Origin: Planctomycetota bacterium
GTDB lineage: Bacteria; Planctomycetota; UBA1135; GCA-002686595
NCBI GenBank assembly: GCA_029250885.1
Contig: JAQXEK010000068.1
Location: forward strand, 1 to 64,000
Reading direction: 5' to 3'
Length of the DNA stretch: 64,000 nucleotides
The stretch's first letter is position 1. Each line of letters begins with the position of its first letter. The translations under genes were made by a program, and so were the position numbers. Under the pieces are notes generated by a model. It searched no databases and was not told the origin of the DNA. It worked only from the letters and a program-made list of their open reading frames with translations. This document shows positions 61,299 through 64,000 of this stretch, one piece after another.

Positions 61299-62588
61299 CT
61301 AGAGCGTCGCCAAGACCTCGCCCAGTTGATTTGCGAAGAAGTCAATGTGCTCTTCTGTGTGCGCCAAGGACACGAAGCCCACTTCGTAGGCCGAAGGGGC
61401 CATGTTCACGCCGCGGGCAAACAGCCCGTGGAAGAGTGGACGATACAGGTCTGCCGCGTCCGGGTCGATGGCTTCGGCGGATCGCGCTGGCTCGCCTTCT
61501 TGTAGGGAGAACCAGAAGATCGATCCCTCGCGTACTAGGGACCAGCCCTTTGTTGCAAGCAGCGGCGCGACCTTGGACTCGAAGTAGGCCCCGAGCTCTT
61601 CTAAGCGCTGCCAGCCGTTGTTGTCCTGGAGCGCCTTGAGGGTCGCGATGCCCGCTGCCATGGCCAAGGGATTGCCCGACAGGGTGCCGGCCTGGTAGAT
61701 CGGGCCGAGGGGCGCAAGCTGTTGCATGTACTGGGCCTTGCCACCGAAAGCGCCCACTGGCAGGCCTCCGCCCATAACCTTACCAAAGGTCGCCAGGTCC
61801 GGCTCGATGCCGTACAGCTCGGCCGCGCCGCCAGGGGCGATGCGGAAGCCGTTGATGACCTCGTCGTAGATGAGCAGGGTTCCGTGTTCGCGGGTGATCT
61901 CGCGCACGGCGTTCAGGAACTCCGGCGTCTGCTTGAGCAGTCCGTTGTTCGCGGGCAGGGGCTCGACGATCACGGCGGCAATCTCGTGGCCGCGCTCGGC
62001 GAACAACTCCGCGAATGCCTCCACGTCGTCGAGGGGCAGCACCAGGGTCTTCTCTGCGAAGGCCGCGGGCACGCCGGCGGATGCGGGCTGGCCGAAGGTG
62101 ACCAGGCCCGAGCCAGCCTCGACTAGCAGGTGGTCGGCGTGTCCGTGGTAGCAGCCCGCAAACTTGACGATGTAGTCGCGTCCCGTGCAGCCCCGGGCGA
62201 CGCGGATCGCGCTCATGGTCGCTTCTGTTCCCGAGGATACAAAGCGCACTTGGTCAATGCTGGGGTACAGCGCGATCACGCGCTCAGCCAGGCCGAGCTC
62301 CGCTTCGCAGGGTGCGCCAAAAGTCGTGCCTTTACTGGCCGCCTTAACGATCGCAGCGGTCACGTCCGCGTTTGCATGTCCGAGGATCAGGGGACCCCAG
62401 GAGCAGACGAAGTCCAGGTACTGGTTGCCGTCCACGTCCCAGACGTGGGGACCGGCGCCGCGCTCGATGACAGCCGGCGTTCCACCCACGGCTTGGAAAG
62501 CGCGCACGGGTGAGGAGACGCCGCCGGGGATAATCTCTTGGGCGCGGGATAGGATCTCGGCGCTGCGTGCTTGGGTAGGTGTGCTCAT
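61299..62588 (-). CDS. hemL: Glutamate-1-semialdehyde 2,1-aminomutase
   Basis: A 429-residue PLP enzyme that makes 5-aminolevulinate from glutamate semialdehyde, indicating the C5 pathway. GGVSSPVRAFQAVGGTP, SSGTEATMSAIRVARGCTGR, LLIYDEVINGFR and the PLP Lys in FGKVMGGGLPVGAFGG are all typical. ATG 62588 overlaps the hemB stop (ATGA); an in-frame ATG at 62594 would add two residues. Confidence 0.95.
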   Translation of the reverse strand: MSTPTQARSAEILSRAQEIIPGGVSSPVRAFQAVGGTPAVIERGAGPHVWDVDGNQYLDFVCSWGPLILGHANADVTAAIVKAASKGTTFGAPCEAELGLAERVIALYPSIDQVRFVSSGTEATMSAIRVARGCTGRDYIVKFAGCYHGHADHLLVEAGSGLVTFGQPASAGVPAAFAEKTLVLPLDDVEAFAELFAERGHEIAAVIVEPLPANNGLLKQTPEFLNAVREITREHGTLLIYDEVINGFRIAPGGAAELYGIEPDLATFGKVMGGGLPVGAFGGKAQYMQQLAPLGPIYQAGTLSGNPLAMAAGIATLKALQDNNGWQRLEELGAYFESKVAPLLATKGWSLVREGSIFWFSLQEGEPARSAEAIDPDAADLYRPLFHGLFARGVNMAPSAYEVGFVSLAHTEEHIDFFANQLGEVLATL

Positions 62589-63580
62589 ATCCATTCGCCC
62601 GCTAGGGCTTCTCGTGCGTGGTAGGTGATGATGATGTCGGCGCCTGCGCGGGCGAAGGCGTGGAGGTTCTCGGAGACGACCGCGGGCTCGTCGATCCAGC
62701 CGCGCTCTGCGGCGGCCTTAACCATGGAGTACTCGCCGGAGACGTTGTACACGGCGACAGGCAGGTCGGTCATGCGCTCGACTTCGGCGATGATGTCTAA
62801 GTAGGCGAGACCTGGCTTGACCATCAGAATGTCGGCGCCTTCCATTTCGTCCAGGCTCGCCTCGCGGCGCGCTTCCCGACGGTTGCGGGCATCCATCTGG
62901 TAGGTCTTGCGGTCTTTGGGCACGTCGCTTGACTCCGAAGGCGCCGAGTCGGCGGCGTCCCGGAACGGGCCGTAGTAGGCCGACGCATACTTCGCGGAGT
63001 ACGACATAATCGCGATGTTCTCGTAGCCGTTATCGTCTAGGACCTCGCGGATCGCGTCGATGCGGCCGTCCATCATGTCGCTGGGCGCGATCACGTCTGC
63101 GCCAGCGACGGCGTGGGCCAGGGCCATCTCCGCCAGCAGCGCTAAAGACGGATCGTTGCGCACCTCGCCATCTTCGATCACGCCGCAGTGGCCGTGGTCC
63201 GTATAGGCGCACAGGCAGACGTCGGTGATCACGTTAATACGGTCACCGAACTCGGCCTTGAGGGTCGACACTGCCAGGGGCACGGCGCCATCGTTCGCGC
63301 TGGAGTGGGTTCCCGTGGCATTCTTCTCGCCGGCGCTGGCCAGCCCGAACAGCAGCACACTGCGGATGCCTAGGGCCAGGTCGTCGCGCACTTGATCCAC
63401 CAACTCCTTGCGACCGAGGCGCTCGATGCCGGGCATGGAGTCAATGGCCTCGCGACCGGACTCTTGGTTTAGGCAAAAGTGCGGCATCACAAGTTGGTCC
63501 GGGTGCACGCGGTTCTCAGCGACGAGGTCGCGCAGCACGGGCGTGCGGCGAAGTCGGCGCGGTCGTTGGGGGAGGTCCAT
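62585..63580 (-). CDS. hemB: Porphobilinogen synthase (delta-aminolevulinate dehydratase)
   Basis: A 331-residue enzyme condensing two 5-aminolevulinate. The Zn-type metal motif is TDVCLCAYTDHGHCG (three Cys), and the two Schiff-base lysines are in MSYSAKYAS and ILMVKPGLAY. RPRRLRRTPVLRDLVAE is the usual N-terminus. It follows hemD by 44 bp and overlaps hemL by 4 bp. Confidence 0.95.
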   Translation of the reverse strand: MDLPQRPRRLRRTPVLRDLVAENRVHPDQLVMPHFCLNQESGREAIDSMPGIERLGRKELVDQVRDDLALGIRSVLLFGLASAGEKNATGTHSSANDGAVPLAVSTLKAEFGDRINVITDVCLCAYTDHGHCGVIEDGEVRNDPSLALLAEMALAHAVAGADVIAPSDMMDGRIDAIREVLDDNGYENIAIMSYSAKYASAYYGPFRDAADSAPSESSDVPKDRKTYQMDARNRREARREASLDEMEGADILMVKPGLAYLDIIAEVERMTDLPVAVYNVSGEYSMVKAAAERGWIDEPAVVSENLHAFARAGADIIITYHAREALAGEWI

Positions 63581-63624
63581 CGTAAGTGATCGGTTTGGTG
63601 TTGGAGGGCGCTGGCCAAGGCCGG

Positions 63625-64000
63625 CTAGCTAGCTTCAAAGTTGTGCAGGGGGAACAGGTCGGCGAGTGCTTCGAGCAGGCCGTCCAAGCTGGGGGCCTTG
63701 GCTTCCACCGGTTCGCGGAGTCCAGCCGCGCGGACGGCGTCCGATGTGGTCGGCCCCAAGGTGAGGATCGGTCCAGAGGCCTCGTCCACGTTGGCGGTAT
63801 TCAGAAGTCCAACCAAGGCCGAGGGACTGCCTAAGAGGATCGCATCGAGGCCCATGGCGTTCAAGTCTGCGGGCGCTTGTCCAGACTCGAGGCGCGTGGG
63901 CGTTGTGCGGTAGGTCGCCAAGCGCTGGACGTTGGCGCCCGCTTCGCGCAGAAGGTGGTCGCTAGTGTCGATACCGGCTTCGGCGCCGGCGATAAGGATC
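63625..64000 (-). CDS. hemD: Uroporphyrinogen-III synthase, C-terminal part (cut by window edge)
   Basis: About 124 C-terminal residues are visible: ILIAGAEAGIDTSDHLLREA, VQRLATYRT, DAILLGSPSALVGLL and ILTLGPTTSDAVRAAGL. These match HemD, which closes hydroxymethylbilane to uroporphyrinogen III, and the family is poorly conserved, so context (first visible gene before hemB) supports it. The N-terminal half lies beyond position 64000. Confidence 0.85.
   Translation of the reverse strand, partial: ILIAGAEAGIDTSDHLLREAGANVQRLATYRTTPTRLESGQAPADLNAMGLDAILLGSPSALVGLLNTANVDEASGPILTLGPTTSDAVRAAGLREPVEAKAPSLDGLLEALADLFPLHNFEAS

Noticed and set aside
1-64000. CRISPR arrays, IS elements, toxin-antitoxin or phage-defence genes
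   Set aside because: I looked for regular spaced repeats, transposase motifs and known defence domains and found none.

Overview
The window is a high-GC bacterial chromosome segment that I read as Planctomycetota. This is inferred from an N-terminal domain typed in my experience to planctomycetal secreted proteins (7294-8850), several lipoprotein sulfatase-like hydrolases, a VIT/von Willebrand lipoprotein, and many starts with no Shine-Dalgarno sequence. Dense operons on both strands carry central metabolism; I see no phage, IS element or CRISPR array.

Layout. 0-2 kb: tRNA-Asp, RNase D, tRNA-Ala. 2-7.2 kb: a methyltransferase/kinase fusion and two polytopic membrane proteins, transcribed divergently. 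7.3-10.6 kb: a less GC-rich patch with an FG-GAP protein, an exported CbiX-like chelatase homologue, a PepSY-type membrane protein and a small exported protein. 10.6-11.9 kb: a nitrilase-family amidase and a 6S-like structured RNA candidate. 11.9-20 kb: thiolase, 3-hydroxybutyryl-CoA dehydrogenase, two acyl-CoA dehydrogenases, a G-protein chaperone and a split B12 mutase. The mutase carries Phe80/Gln198, the isobutyryl-CoA mutase signature, not the methylmalonyl-CoA mutase one. 20-25 kb: metallo-hydrolase, BtuF-like protein, ferredoxin, DEAD-box helicase. 25-35 kb: VIT/vWA lipoprotein, exonuclease III, LON-domain protein, two convergent sulfatase-like lipoproteins, a SirB1-like protein. 35-44 kb: a second beta-oxidation set with two cyclophilins, a domain-swapped aconitase-family enzyme and an isocitrate/isopropylmalate-type dehydrogenase. 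44-47 kb: aminotransferase, cysteine dioxygenase and YeiH-type exporter. 47-55 kb: TruD, a third sulfatase-like lipoprotein, tRNA-Leu, a thioredoxin-like protein with an in-frame TGA, Mog, glycosyltransferase, coiled-coil protein, acyltransferase. 55-64 kb: a heme operon hemD-hemB-hemL-HK-RR-hemE-hemN-hemY with an embedded two-component system; hemD runs off the edge.

How it fits together. Isobutyryl-CoA (from valine) could be rearranged to butyryl-CoA and burned to acetyl-CoA with the local dehydrogenases, the crotonase at 38790 and the thiolases, without passing through propionyl-CoA. Cysteine would be oxidised, transaminated and its sulfite exported by the 44-47 kb operon. The most striking single item is the thioredoxin-like gene at 50578-51588: an in-frame TGA sits exactly at the first cysteine of the CxxC motif and is followed by a hairpin that fits the bacterial SECIS rules, so it is probably a selenoprotein that ordinary annotation would split in two. 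A second recurring theme is a -10-like hexamer 6-7 bases before the start codon at several genes, which suggests leaderless mRNAs.
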